64,000 nt of DNA from Hydrogenovibrio sp. 3SP14C1 (GTDB lineage: Bacteria > Pseudomonadota > Gammaproteobacteria > Thiomicrospirales > Thiomicrospiraceae): assembly GCF_029625905.1 (NCBI RefSeq), contig NZ_JARTLM010000004.1, positions 151,713-215,712 on the forward strand, given 5' to 3'. A model generated the notes under the pieces. The model ran no database searches. It was not told the DNA's origin and worked only from the letters and a program-made list of their open reading frames with translations. A program made the position numbers and the translations under genes. Below are positions 36,168 to 44,906 of this stretch, one piece after another (the first letter of the stretch is position 1; every line of letters begins with the position of its first letter).

Positions 36168-38096
36168 ATGGCTTTGCTTTTCTTGCGCGACACGTCCTTG
36201 AGTTATGGAACTCATACCCTTTTCAATAAAGTTTCCTTTAAAGTCGAACCCAATGAACGCGTCTGTATCGTAGGACGAAATGGAGAAGGAAAGTCGACCC
36301 TGCTGAAAGTCATTGAAGGAAGTGTTCATGCAGATGACGGAACCCGCATTGTGCAAGATGGCGTGAAAATCGCCAAACTGCAACAAGAAGTCCCCAACGA
36401 TTTATCGGGCAGTGTTTTCCACATTATTGCCTTAGGGCTGGGTGATATCGGTCATCACATTGAAGAGTTTCATCGCCTCAGTCACGCCATCTCAGAAAAT
36501 TACACCGACCAACTGATGTCGCAAATGACCAAAGCGCAACAGGCCATCGATGCACAAGATGGGTGGGACCTCAATCAAAAAGTAGAGACCATTATCTCCA
36601 AACTGTCTTTACCAGCCGATGCCGAATTCTCAGCACTTTCCGGCGGGATGAAACGTCGAGTTCTATTAGCACAAGCATTGATCCAAAACCCCGACATTCT
36701 GTTATTAGACGAACCAACTAACCATTTGGACATTCCGTCCATTCAGTGGCTGGAAGATTTCCTCAAAAATTTGCAGTGCAGCTTAATTTTTATCACCCAT
36801 GACCGCTCTTTCTTGCAAGCACTTGCGACGCGCATTGTTGAAGTGGACCGTGGGCAGTTACATAATTGGGAGTGTGATTACAAGACGTATTTAGAACGTA
36901 AACAAGCTCAACTGGAATCCGAAGCAAAAACCAATGCCGAGTTTGATAAAAAACTCGCACAAGAAGAGGTTTGGATTCGACAGGGCATCAAAGCACGCCG
37001 CACCCGCAATGAAGGTCGCGTCCGAGCATTAGAAAAGCTTCGAGAAGAACATAAAGCACGACGTTCACAACAAGGTAAAGCCAATCTTCAATTCAACCAA
37101 GGTGGTAATTCAGGTAAACAAGTCATTGAAGTTGAGGACCTCACTTTTGCTTGGCCGAACCAAACCGTTATCGAAGACTTCTCAACCATGATTTTACGAG
37201 GGGACAAGGTCGGGATTATTGGTGCCAATGGGTGTGGTAAATCAACCCTGCTAAAACTCCTACTTGGCAAGCTTGAACCCCAGTCTGGTTCGGTCAAACT
37301 GGGTACCAATATTCAAATCGCTTATTTTGATCAACACCGAGATCAGTTGGACGAAAACAAAGTGGTGGTCGAAAGCGTGCTTGAAGAATCCGATTATGTC
37401 GAAATCAATGGGCACCGTAAGCATATTATGAGTTACCTGTCTGACTTCCTATTTAGCCCGGAGCGAGCCAGACAACAAGTCAAGGCCTTATCTGGAGGGG
37501 AACGTAACCGATTATTGCTCGCTCGCGTATTCTCTAAACCGTCTAATTTGTTGATTTTGGATGAACCGACCAACGACTTGGATATCGAAACACTTGAGTT
37601 ACTTGAAGAGTTATTACTCGATTACCCAGGCACTGTTTTGATTGTCAGCCATGACCGTGCATTCTTAAACAGCGTCGCAACCAGTTCCATCGTGTTCGAT
37701 GCCCCAGGTGTCGTGAATGAATATATTGGTGGATATGATGACTGGCTACGTCAGAGACCTGATCATTTAGCCCAGGCCGCGACGCTGGAAAAACAAGAAA
37801 AGACAGCGTCAAAAACAACCAGGCCTGGCGACAATTCAGCTACTGGAGAGGCAGCAAGTGCACCTAAAAAACCTAAAAAGTTGAGTTATAAAGACCAACG
37901 TGAATATGATGCGCTTCCGCAACAAATTGAAACGTTAGAACAAGAGTTGGAAGCCTTAAATGAACAAATGAGTGCGCCGGAATTTTATCAGCAAGACAAT
38001 ACCCAAGCGGTCATAGACCGCTTGAATACTTGTGAATCTGAGCTTGAATCGGCATTTGAACGCTGGGAAACACTGGAAGCTCTACTCAACGATTAA
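36168..38096 (+). CDS. uup: ABC-F ATPase Uup
   Basis: A 642-residue ABC-F protein with two ATPase domains: first Walker A GRNGEGKST and signature LSGGMKRR; second Walker A GANGCGKST and signature LSGGERNR, each followed by LDEPTN. A linker rich in Lys/Arg joins them, and the C-terminal coiled-coil domain typical of Uup (about 575-640) follows. The CCAGGCCTGG copy lies in the flexible stretch between the second ATPase domain and the coiled coil. Uup acts on ribosomes or DNA intermediates; its exact role is not settled. Confidence 0.92.
   Translation: MALLFLRDTSLSYGTHTLFNKVSFKVEPNERVCIVGRNGEGKSTLLKVIEGSVHADDGTRIVQDGVKIAKLQQEVPNDLSGSVFHIIALGLGDIGHHIEEFHRLSHAISENYTDQLMSQMTKAQQAIDAQDGWDLNQKVETIISKLSLPADAEFSALSGGMKRRVLLAQALIQNPDILLLDEPTNHLDIPSIQWLEDFLKNLQCSLIFITHDRSFLQALATRIVEVDRGQLHNWECDYKTYLERKQAQLESEAKTNAEFDKKLAQEEVWIRQGIKARRTRNEGRVRALEKLREEHKARRSQQGKANLQFNQGGNSGKQVIEVEDLTFAWPNQTVIEDFSTMILRGDKVGIIGANGCGKSTLLKLLLGKLEPQSGSVKLGTNIQIAYFDQHRDQLDENKVVVESVLEESDYVEINGHRKHIMSYLSDFLFSPERARQQVKALSGGERNRLLLARVFSKPSNLLILDEPTNDLDIETLELLEELLLDYPGTVLIVSHDRAFLNSVATSSIVFDAPGVVNEYIGGYDDWLRQRPDHLAQAATLEKQEKTASKTTRPGDNSATGEAASAPKKPKKLSYKDQREYDALPQQIETLEQELEALNEQMSAPEFYQQDNTQAVIDRLNTCESELESAFERWETLEALLND
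37819..37828. repeat. CCAGGCCTGG palindrome, copy 8
   Basis: Within uup, left flank CAAAAACAA, right flank CGACAATT, encoding Thr-Arg-Pro-Gly in the linker before the C-terminal coiled coil. Confidence 0.85.
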
Positions 38097-38114
38097 GGCA
38101 CCAACGCTATACTC

Positions 38115-38591
38115 TCAGCGTTTTAAAGAAACGCTGGGGTGTGGCCGGCTCGAAAGTTCTTTTTGCCATTTTTTCCATCGATTTAAACTGATGAGCAATC
38201 GTAATAAGGCTTTGGATGACGGAGACTGATCGAGTTGGTATTTAAAATAGCCTTTATCAATCAAAGACTGAACTTCTGGCAAGTCACTTTCTTTTCTCAT
38301 TAAAACCACCGGCGTGGTTAAAATCGTCGGATTTTCATGAGTCACCTGCCCCCAAACCTTTGCGGCGGCTTTCGCGAGCGACTGATCAATCAACACCGCT
38401 AAATAAATCCGATGGGTTGAATAATGGTGTTTTTCAATCTCTGCAATCACTTCTTCTGCCGTTTTCAACGCAAGTACATTGACGCCACACCCTTCAAAAA
38501 ACGTACACATTCGTTTCAACCGGACTGGGTCGGTATCGCAGACAATGACACGCCGACCTTTTAACCACATTAACGCTTGTTTCTGTTGCAT
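38115..38591 (-). CDS. Degenerate receiver-domain protein
   Basis: A 158-residue protein with a CheY-like fold: VIVCDTDP in the position of the acidic pair, an Asp in LAVLIDQSL at the phosphoacceptor position, then VVLMRKE where Thr would be expected and no conserved Lys in the YQLDQSPS region. It has no output domain. The missing Thr and Lys suggest a pseudo-receiver that may not be regulated by phosphorylation. A partner kinase is not seen nearby. Confidence 0.6.
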   Translation of the reverse strand: MQQKQALMWLKGRRVIVCDTDPVRLKRMCTFFEGCGVNVLALKTAEEVIAEIEKHHYSTHRIYLAVLIDQSLAKAAAKVWGQVTHENPTILTTPVVLMRKESDLPEVQSLIDKGYFKYQLDQSPSSKALLRLLISLNRWKKWQKELSSRPHPSVSLKR

Positions 38592-38837
38592 AAATTCAAC
38601 CTTTTCACAGGCGGATTTCCAAACCTCATCTCATTATCGATAAAGTCATCTTAAAAAGCTATCAAAACCCAAACACAATCCCCATCGATTTATACCAACA
38701 ATAATAATGCTATAAAAAAACTCTTAGAAAACGTATCTCAACGAGCTCAAAAATAAGATACAATTTTCACCTATTATGAAACTGAACCAACGGTTGACGT
38801 AACCTTAAAATTTGCTATTTTTCAGGAAAATTGTCCT

Positions 38838-39971
38838 ATGAGCTGTAACGAAAAACATACCTATTCAACTTTTTGCCGTTCTTCTAATAACGCTTTAAAA
38901 GAACCTATGTTCTTTGGCCAAAACGTTAATGTCGCACGCTATGACCAACAAAAACATCCCATTTTTGAAAAGTTGATTGAAAAACAACTCAGTTTTTTCT
39001 GGCGACCTGAAGAAATCGATTTATCTTCGGATCGCGGCGAATATGCTAATTTACCCGAACATGAAAAGCATGTTTTCATCAGTAACCTTAAATACCAAAC
39101 GTTATTGGATTCTGTTCAGGGGCGTTCACCAAACGTAGCCTTATTACCACTGGTATCCATTCCTGAACTTGAAACTTGGATTGAAACTTGGTCTTTCTCA
39201 GAAACCATTCACAGTCGTTCCTACACACATATTATCCGCAACATCGTGTCAGACCCCTCTTTGGTCTTTGATGATATTGTGGCCAATGATGAAATTGTCA
39301 AACGCGCTATTAGCGTGACGGTTTATTATGACAAACTGATTAACCTAACAAATCGTATGTATGCGGAAGAAATTGACCTCGAAAAAAATGACGCTTTTAG
39401 AAAAGAGATTAAAACCGCTTTATTCTTAACCATTGTGTCAGTCAATGTTTTAGAAGCCATTCGTTTTTATGTTTCTTTTGCTTGTAGTTTCTCATTTGCC
39501 GAACGCTCCCTCATGGAAGGGAACGCCAAAATCATTAAACTGATCGCACGTGATGAAGCCTTACACTTGTCAGGCACACAACATTTAATCAATATCATGC
39601 GAGAAGGGAAAGATGACCCGGAAATGATGGAAATCGCCAAAGAAAACGAAGAAAAGACCTACCAGATTTTCCGTGAAGCCGCAGAACAAGAAAAAGAATG
39701 GGCCGACTACCTGTTTAAAGATGGTTCCATGATTGGTTTAAACGCCAGCATTCTTAAAGATTACGTGGAATACATCACCAACACACGTATCAAAGCGATC
39801 AAGCTCAACCCGATTTTTGAAAACAAAAGTAATCCTTTACCGTGGATGAACAACTGGTTGGTTTCTGACAATGTTCAGGTGGCTCCGCAAGAATCCGAAA
39901 TCAGCTCTTACTTAGTCGGACAAGTTGACTCAACCGTTGATAAAGACGATTTCAACGACTTTGCGCTTTAA
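38838..39971 (+). CDS. nrdB: Class Ia ribonucleotide reductase beta subunit
   Basis: A 377-residue NrdB, very close in pattern to E. coli Nrd[10 protein letters not shown]...[41 protein letters not shown] (di-iron ligand and the radical Tyr), [14 protein letters not shown] and [12 protein letters not shown]. It holds the tyrosyl radical for ribonucleotide reduction. The large subunit nrdA is not adjacent, unlike the usual nrdAB order. An imperfect AGGA/TCCT dyad encloses the ribosome binding site just before the ATG, which might affect translation. A terminator follows. Confidence 0.95.
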   Translation: MSCNEKHTYSTFCRSSNNALKEPMFFGQNVNVARYDQQKHPIFEKLIEKQLSFFWRPEEIDLSSDRGEYANLPEHEKHVFISNLKYQTLLDSVQGRSPNVALLPLVSIPELETWIETWSFSETIHSRSYTHIIRNIVSDPSLVFDDIVANDEIVKRAISVTVYYDKLINLTNRMYAEEIDLEKNDAFRKEIKTALFLTIVSVNVLEAIRFYVSFACSFSFAERSLMEGNAKIIKLIARDEALHLSGTQHLINIMREGKDDPEMMEIAKENEEKTYQIFREAAEQEKEWADYLFKDGSMIGLNASILKDYVEYITNTRIKAIKLNPIFENKSNPLPWMNNWLVSDNVQVAPQESEISSYLVGQVDSTVDKDDFNDFAL

Positions 39972-39986
39972 TTCCCTCCTACTTTT

Positions 39987-40018
39987 GGGCTTGTTCTCAT
40001 AACAAGCCCTCTTCTTTT
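39987..40018 (+). terminator. Rho-independent terminator after nrdB
   Basis: A 9-base stem GGGCTTGTT / AACAAGCCC, loop CTCAT, then a T-rich tail (TCTTCTTTT), 16 bases after the nrdB stop. Confidence 0.85.
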
Positions 40019-40066
40019 GTTATAAAACTGTCACACCGCTATCACCTAGCTTTCAAATAGGCTCTT

Positions 40067-40072
40067 TATACT
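40067..40072 (+). promoter_or_regulatory. Candidate -10 box of the kinase/phosphatase operon
   Basis: TATACT lies 8 bases before the ATG of the first gene. Initiation 7 bases downstream would fall at or next to the A of that ATG, giving a leaderless message; no ribosome binding site is visible. No good -35 was found. Confidence 0.35.
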
Positions 40073-40079
40073 TATTTGA

Positions 40080-40793
40080 ATGAAGCTACCAAGACACATA
40101 TTAGCCTTTATCCGGCATGGTGAATACGATCAGCGACCGAATACCCCTAGCGCCCTTCAGTCAGGCGCTCTGACCTCTATTGGGCTACAACAATCTCTCA
40201 AGGCTGCTTATCAGTTACAGACTTTCTTGACTGAAAATACATTGCCCCTCTGCCCTCAAATAGAATGCTCTAATGCTCTGAGGGCTTGGCAAACAGCCGA
40301 CATTATCCAATCATCTTTACAGTCAGAGCATTTAAATAGATTAACCGTACATATCGAACCTGATTTGCATGAGCGATCTGTCGGCATTATGACCAACCTC
40401 ACAATAAAGGAAATAGAAGATTACCTTTCTCAGGATCCTCGCGTTGCTTCTCCGCCCAAAAATTGGAAATCGGACAGTCATTACTGTCTTCCTTGTGAAG
40501 GAGCAGAATCATTAATGCAAGCTGGGGAAAGAGTCAAAAACGTTATTGATCAACACTTTAATCAACGGGTTCAGCACAACCAATCTCAGGTCAAAGTTGT
40601 GGTTGGGCATGGGGCTGCTTTTCGCCACGCTGCTTACCTGTTGGGAATTCTGGAATTTGATGACATCGCCCAGCTCTCGATGCATCATGCAACGCCTTTG
40701 TTTTTTGAATATTCTCCATCCTCCGGTCATTGGAAAAAAATTGCTGGCGAATGGAAAAAACGCACCACCATCAACACGCCATTAATTGATTGA
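40080..40793 (+). CDS. Histidine phosphatase (phosphoglycerate-mutase-type) of the GAK-like operon
   Basis: A 237-residue histidine-phosphatase-superfamily protein: catalytic motif AFIRHGEYDQ at residues 9-18 (phosphohistidine), Arg in CSNALRAWQTADII, and the second catalytic His in VVVGHGAAFRHA around residue 195. It should remove phosphate from a small molecule or protein. It opens a tightly packed six-gene operon with two kinases and an ATP-grasp enzyme. No clear ribosome binding site precedes the ATG. Substrate unknown. Confidence 0.8.
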   Translation: MKLPRHILAFIRHGEYDQRPNTPSALQSGALTSIGLQQSLKAAYQLQTFLTENTLPLCPQIECSNALRAWQTADIIQSSLQSEHLNRLTVHIEPDLHERSVGIMTNLTIKEIEDYLSQDPRVASPPKNWKSDSHYCLPCEGAESLMQAGERVKNVIDQHFNQRVQHNQSQVKVVVGHGAAFRHAAYLLGILEFDDIAQLSMHHATPLFFEYSPSSGHWKKIAGEWKKRTTINTPLID

Positions 40794-40803
40794 GGATAAA
40801 ATA

Positions 40804-42015
40804 ATGTATGCTTCCAGTGCAATAACTTGGCAACCTGAATTCACGACACCTTTGACTGGGGATCATTGGCTTGCCCCTGATAAAGATACCTATTTCTTCT
40901 GTGATCTACATGCCGATGCTGAAGCCTTTCTGCGCTCACTGAAACTGAGCTATCTAGTGACACTCGACAGTACGATTGATTCGATTCAGCTCACCACCAA
41001 AGGTATGCATGGTCAAATCATTATTGGAGGCGATTGTTTTGACAAAGGCCCCAGTAACCTAGCGTTATTCAAATTGATTCGGTTACTCAAACAGGCCCGT
41101 TGCAATTTGGTTCTACTCGCGGGCAATCACGACATCCGTATCTATGCTGGATTGCTGGCCATCGACTTTATGGACAACCCAAGGCAAGCCCACTTTTTTG
41201 TTCGGATGGGCCGAAAAACGGCCAGTTTGTTTGCCGAAATTTATCATGAATACGGCCAAGACATGACGCCTTGTTCTTTAAGTGACGCGGAAATAAAAGC
41301 CGCCCTTTTACCGCCTAAAAGTTGGTTTAGCGCGTTTCCTGAATCAGTCAAAAACGTTCTTTCTTTCAAAAAAATTCAGAAAGAGATACGCCAGATTGAA
41401 AAAAAACAAAACGATTTTATCCAGGCGTGTTTTGAGCAAGGCTTGACACTCCAACAGATTTACCAGGCCGCACAAATGGCGAAACGCTTATTTATCGACA
41501 AGGACGGCGAATTTGCTTGGTTCTTCCAAAATCTCGACCTTATTCATATTGCCGGAAGTTATTGTTTCAGCCACGCAGGACTGGATGACCGATTTGCCGA
41601 AAAAATAAAACAACACAGCATTGATGACTTAAATCAACAATTCCGCATCAACATGCATTCTGGAAAGATTTTTGAAATGTATTACAGTGAATTCGGCAAT
41701 GTCTTCCGTACTAAATATCGTGAAAATGACTGGCCGCTAACCGAAAAAGGCGCCTGCATTTTAAAACAAAACAATATCTACGCCATGGTAAATGGACACC
41801 GAAGCCATAAGAAAGGACAGCAACTTTTTATCCGTCAAGGGTTGTTGAATTTTGAATGCGATACTCAATTAAATGCAAATTGTCGTAAAAAATCTAACAT
41901 ACAAATCCCGGGGGAAGCTGTTACAATTTTCTATTCAGATGGGATGGTATCGGCTTTAAGCAGCGATTTTCCTGCAACAAAACAATTTCATCCCAAACAG
42001 CTTAAGCAACACTAA
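40804..42015 (+). CDS. Calcineurin-like metallophosphoesterase of the GAK-like operon
   Basis: About 403 residues. Calcineurin-type motifs are in order: FFCDLHAD (Asp-x-His), IIGGDCFDKGP (Gly-Asp-x2-Asp), LLAGNHD, and late in the chain VNGHRSHKKG. A helical insertion of about 120 residues rich in Lys/Gln splits the fold between the third and fourth motifs. It should hydrolyse phosphoesters with two metal ions. ATG 40804 has GAGGAT upstream, 10 bases after the previous stop; a TTG at 40786 is less likely. Confidence 0.75.
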   Translation: MYASSAITWQPEFTTPLTGDHWLAPDKDTYFFCDLHADAEAFLRSLKLSYLVTLDSTIDSIQLTTKGMHGQIIIGGDCFDKGPSNLALFKLIRLLKQARCNLVLLAGNHDIRIYAGLLAIDFMDNPRQAHFFVRMGRKTASLFAEIYHEYGQDMTPCSLSDAEIKAALLPPKSWFSAFPESVKNVLSFKKIQKEIRQIEKKQNDFIQACFEQGLTLQQIYQAAQMAKRLFIDKDGEFAWFFQNLDLIHIAGSYCFSHAGLDDRFAEKIKQHSIDDLNQQFRINMHSGKIFEMYYSEFGNVFRTKYRENDWPLTEKGACILKQNNIYAMVNGHRSHKKGQQLFIRQGLLNFECDTQLNANCRKKSNIQIPGEAVTIFYSDGMVSALSSDFPATKQFHPKQLKQH

Positions 42016-42035
42016 GCGTTCTAAAGGTTACGACT

Positions 42036-42323
42036 ATGGCAAAAAAAGATAAGTACTTTGAACATGAATCCTTACAGGATAAAGACTCCATTACCAGTTA
42101 CCTGAAAGCGATTACACAAGGGTTTAAAAAAGGCGCTATTGAGTTCAGTGATGAAGACGACGACTTTATCCTGACGCCTCAAAAATTGGCTAATTTGAAG
42201 ATTAAAGCCAACCAGACCAAAAAGGGTCAAACACTGAATATCAAAATCAGCTGGTCTTCAGATCAAAGCACTGACTTTGAAGAGTCACCATTATTCATTG
42301 ATCCCAAGAAACCTAAAAAATAA
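42036..42323 (+). CDS. Amphi-Trp domain protein
   Basis: A 95-residue, highly charged small protein: basic start, FEHESLQDKDSITSYLKAITQGF, then IEFSDEDDDFILTP and a second half LNIKISWSSDQ that carries the single Trp. This matches the amphi-Trp domain as I recall it, a small family encoded beside HprK-related kinases and ATP-grasp enzymes. It has no membrane or signal sequence. It may be the carrier or substrate of the kinases in this operon, but that is inference. AAAGGT precedes the ATG. Confidence 0.7.
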   Translation: MAKKDKYFEHESLQDKDSITSYLKAITQGFKKGAIEFSDEDDDFILTPQKLANLKIKANQTKKGQTLNIKISWSSDQSTDFEESPLFIDPKKPKK

Positions 42324-42344
42324 TCCGAGAACTGATACTGATTT

Positions 42345-43982
42345 ATGCAGATACTCTCTGAACTTTACGAACCCTTACGCTTTCTGACCATTGAAGTTCA
42401 GAAACAACTGGATGCCGTAAATCTGTTTTTTGAAACGGGCGAGCATAAAGCAGCCGAAATCAGCTTAAAACGAGTCGATTACATCGACAATATTCACGTC
42501 AATCTGCTTAATCGTGCATCGGTCTATCTGACAGATAATAACGATGAAGAAACCCAAATTACCGTCCAGAGCTATGAGCATTTAAATCAAAGTCTCAAAG
42601 CACTTTCTCGACAATTACAAGCCATTGTCTTCCAAGCAAAACACTCTTCCAGTGCGTTAAAACTCCTGCGAAAAAAGGCAGTTTTTAAAGCCATTAAAGA
42701 CCTTCAAATTGGGCTGGAACTGATTGAACCCGCAATTGAATCCGAGAGTTCAACCCTGGCCATTGATATCTGTCGGCTGAAAGTCCACATTGATAAACGG
42801 TGTGACCAACAATTAGAAAAATATAAAGCACGTTTGAAAAAAGGACAGCAAACCGAAGCACTTTTAAATGCCAGCTTCATCTTAAGAGACATTAGTGAAA
42901 TGGGCGAAGCGCTGCTTCGAATTGGTGAAGGAATTATTTCGGCCAACATGGGACAGATGATTCAAATTGATCGCTACCATTCCCTGGAAGCCACCTTAAC
43001 TGCATTGCAGCTTAGCCCGCAACAAGATGCCTTAAGCATTCGTGCCATGGGAGAAACCAAGTCTGGCTGCACCATTTCTGGTGTGATGAATGCCGAAGAA
43101 TCAGAAGGTCAAATGTTAGCGGTGTTTAAGGAAGGTGATAAAGCCAAACTCAAGGAAGAAAAAACCGGCATTGAAAGCTGGCACGAAATTTTTCCGGGCA
43201 TTGCACCCAAAGTTTATTCTTATCATAAAAATGGCAACAAAGCCGCCCTGCTGTTTGAATATTTGACTGGTGATACCTTTGAAACCTTACTGGTTGAAAA
43301 AGATCGAAAAACCTTGAAAGCAGCATTAAACACTTTATTTAATACCTTGCAAAAAATCTGGCAAGAAACACAATCCAACGAAGTGCATCCGGCACACTAT
43401 ATGCGACAACTCAAAAAACGACTGAATGACATTTATGATGTACACCCTGACTTTAAACTGCAAACCGTCCGCATCAATGGGGTTAAAAATCAAGCACTAG
43501 AACAACTGATCAGCGCCGCAGAACACATAGAAGAAACCCTCAGTTGCCCCACTGCTGTTTACATTCATGGCGATTTCAACTTAGACAACATCATTTATGA
43601 TCCTCTGGAAAACGAAATCAACTTCATTGATTTACATCGCTCTGAATACTTAGATTTTGTACAGGATCTTTCCGTTTTAATGGTCTCCTGTTATCGACTG
43701 TCCAACTTTGATTCTCAGGTTCGAAAACTCATTGCTCAAATGATGCAAGCCATCTATCAGTTTGGATCGGATTATGCCGAAAGCATCGATGACACCTCAT
43801 ACCACTTACGAATGGCTTTAGGATTAAGTCGTTCATTTTTAAGCTCGACCCGTTTTGTTTTAGATAAAGAGCATGCGAAATCCATGCACTTTCGGGGTCG
43901 TTATTTGATAGAACAAGTTATTCGATTAACGGATGAAGAACGGTTAACGTATCGAATTCCGAAAGAGATATTTCATGATTAA
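42345..43982 (+). CDS. Two-domain kinase: PhoU-like helical bundle plus aminoglycoside-phosphotransferase-like kinase
   Basis: A 545-residue protein. Residues 1-210 are all helical, with a pattern like PhoU domains (repeated Leu/Ile and Arg-Lys). Residues 215-545 form a small-molecule kinase of the APH/choline-kinase type: GETKSGCTISGV-like start, AVFKEGDK, then the catalytic loop YIHGDFNLDNIIYDP with Asp at 410 and Asn at 415, and FIDLHRS with the metal-binding Asp at 429. The PhoU-like part may sense phosphate or dimerise. The substrate of the kinase is unknown. Overlaps the next gene by 8 bases. Confidence 0.72.
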   Translation: MQILSELYEPLRFLTIEVQKQLDAVNLFFETGEHKAAEISLKRVDYIDNIHVNLLNRASVYLTDNNDEETQITVQSYEHLNQSLKALSRQLQAIVFQAKHSSSALKLLRKKAVFKAIKDLQIGLELIEPAIESESSTLAIDICRLKVHIDKRCDQQLEKYKARLKKGQQTEALLNASFILRDISEMGEALLRIGEGIISANMGQMIQIDRYHSLEATLTALQLSPQQDALSIRAMGETKSGCTISGVMNAEESEGQMLAVFKEGDKAKLKEEKTGIESWHEIFPGIAPKVYSYHKNGNKAALLFEYLTGDTFETLLVEKDRKTLKAALNTLFNTLQKIWQETQSNEVHPAHYMRQLKKRLNDIYDVHPDFKLQTVRINGVKNQALEQLISAAEHIEETLSCPTAVYIHGDFNLDNIIYDPLENEINFIDLHRSEYLDFVQDLSVLMVSCYRLSNFDSQVRKLIAQMMQAIYQFGSDYAESIDDTSYHLRMALGLSRSFLSSTRFVLDKEHAKSMHFRGRYLIEQVIRLTDEERLTYRIPKEIFHD

Positions 43983-44883
43983 ACACACATCATCTTTAAA
44001 GATTGGGGTTGTAGGCATTCCCGGTAAATGGTCAACGGAAGTGCTTGCCGATGCCATTGAAGCAAAAACAGGCTTTCGAATGGTCATTGATATCGAAAAA
44101 GTCGTCGCTTACTTAGACGAACCGTCTGTCCGCTATAAAGGGGATTGTCTATGCGGGTTGGATGGCATCATCATCAAAAAAATCTCTCAGACCTACAGTC
44201 CGGCAGTGATTGACCGTTTGGAAATATTACGTTTTGTCGAAAAATGTGGTGTCAAAATTTTTTCAAATCCTCAGGAAATCATCCGTTTGGTTGATCGAAT
44301 GAGCTGTACGGTTTCACTCGCCAAAGCAAACATCCCCATGCCACCCACCATTATTACCGAAGACATTGAAGCGGCGTATGAAGGCGTCCTCTCTTTTGGC
44401 AAAGCGATTCTAAAGCCTTTATTTTCGACAAAAGCGCGAGGCATGGAAGTATTGAACAGTGAAAGCTCGGCAAAAACACTCAAAGCGCAATTGAACCAAT
44501 ATTATGAAAAGCAAGGATTTTTCTATTTACAAAAAAAGCTCAAACTACCTGGAAAAGATATGGGGTTGGTTTTTTTAGGCGGAGAATATCAAGGCGCTTA
44601 TGCCCGAGTCTCCTCCGGCAACAGTTGGAATACCACGATTCATTCCGGGGGGAAATATGCCGAAGCACACCCGTCTGATGAAATCATTGAAATCGCACAC
44701 AAAGCCCAATCTCAGTTTGATTTGAGTTATACCACGGTTGACATCGCAGAAACAGAAGAAGGACCCGTCTGTTTTGAAGTCTCTGCTTTTGGCGGCTTCA
44801 AAGGAATCCATGAAGGATTGGGGCTAGATATGGCGACGCAGTATGCCCATTACGTTATTGAAACCCTCAAAAACCCAACCTAA
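43975..44883 (+). CDS. GAK-type ATP-grasp enzyme
   Basis: A 302-residue protein with an N-terminal pre-ATP-grasp region (IGVVGIPGKWSTEVLADAI), a central RLVDRMSCTVSLAKANIPMPPT segment and a C-terminal ATP-grasp fold: AILKPLFSTKARGM as the P-loop region and VDIAETEEGPVCFEVSAFGGFKGI with acidic metal ligands. ATP-grasp ligases join a carboxylate to an amine or thiol. It resembles RimK-like/GAK enzymes, so possible substrates are glutamate chains or other peptides; none is established here. Confidence 0.72.
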   Translation: MIKHTSSLKIGVVGIPGKWSTEVLADAIEAKTGFRMVIDIEKVVAYLDEPSVRYKGDCLCGLDGIIIKKISQTYSPAVIDRLEILRFVEKCGVKIFSNPQEIIRLVDRMSCTVSLAKANIPMPPTIITEDIEAAYEGVLSFGKAILKPLFSTKARGMEVLNSESSAKTLKAQLNQYYEKQGFFYLQKKLKLPGKDMGLVFLGGEYQGAYARVSSGNSWNTTIHSGGKYAEAHPSDEIIEIAHKAQSQFDLSYTTVDIAETEEGPVCFEVSAFGGFKGIHEGLGLDMATQYAHYVIETLKNPT

Positions 44884-44906
44884 GTGATTTTTACCAAGGA
44901 GTTACT

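Noticed and set aside
38103-38135. Hairpins after uup (AACGCT/AGCGTT and CAGCGTTT/AAACGCTG)
   Set aside because: No T-run follows and the second lies within the end of the receiver-like gene, so they are not listed as a terminator.
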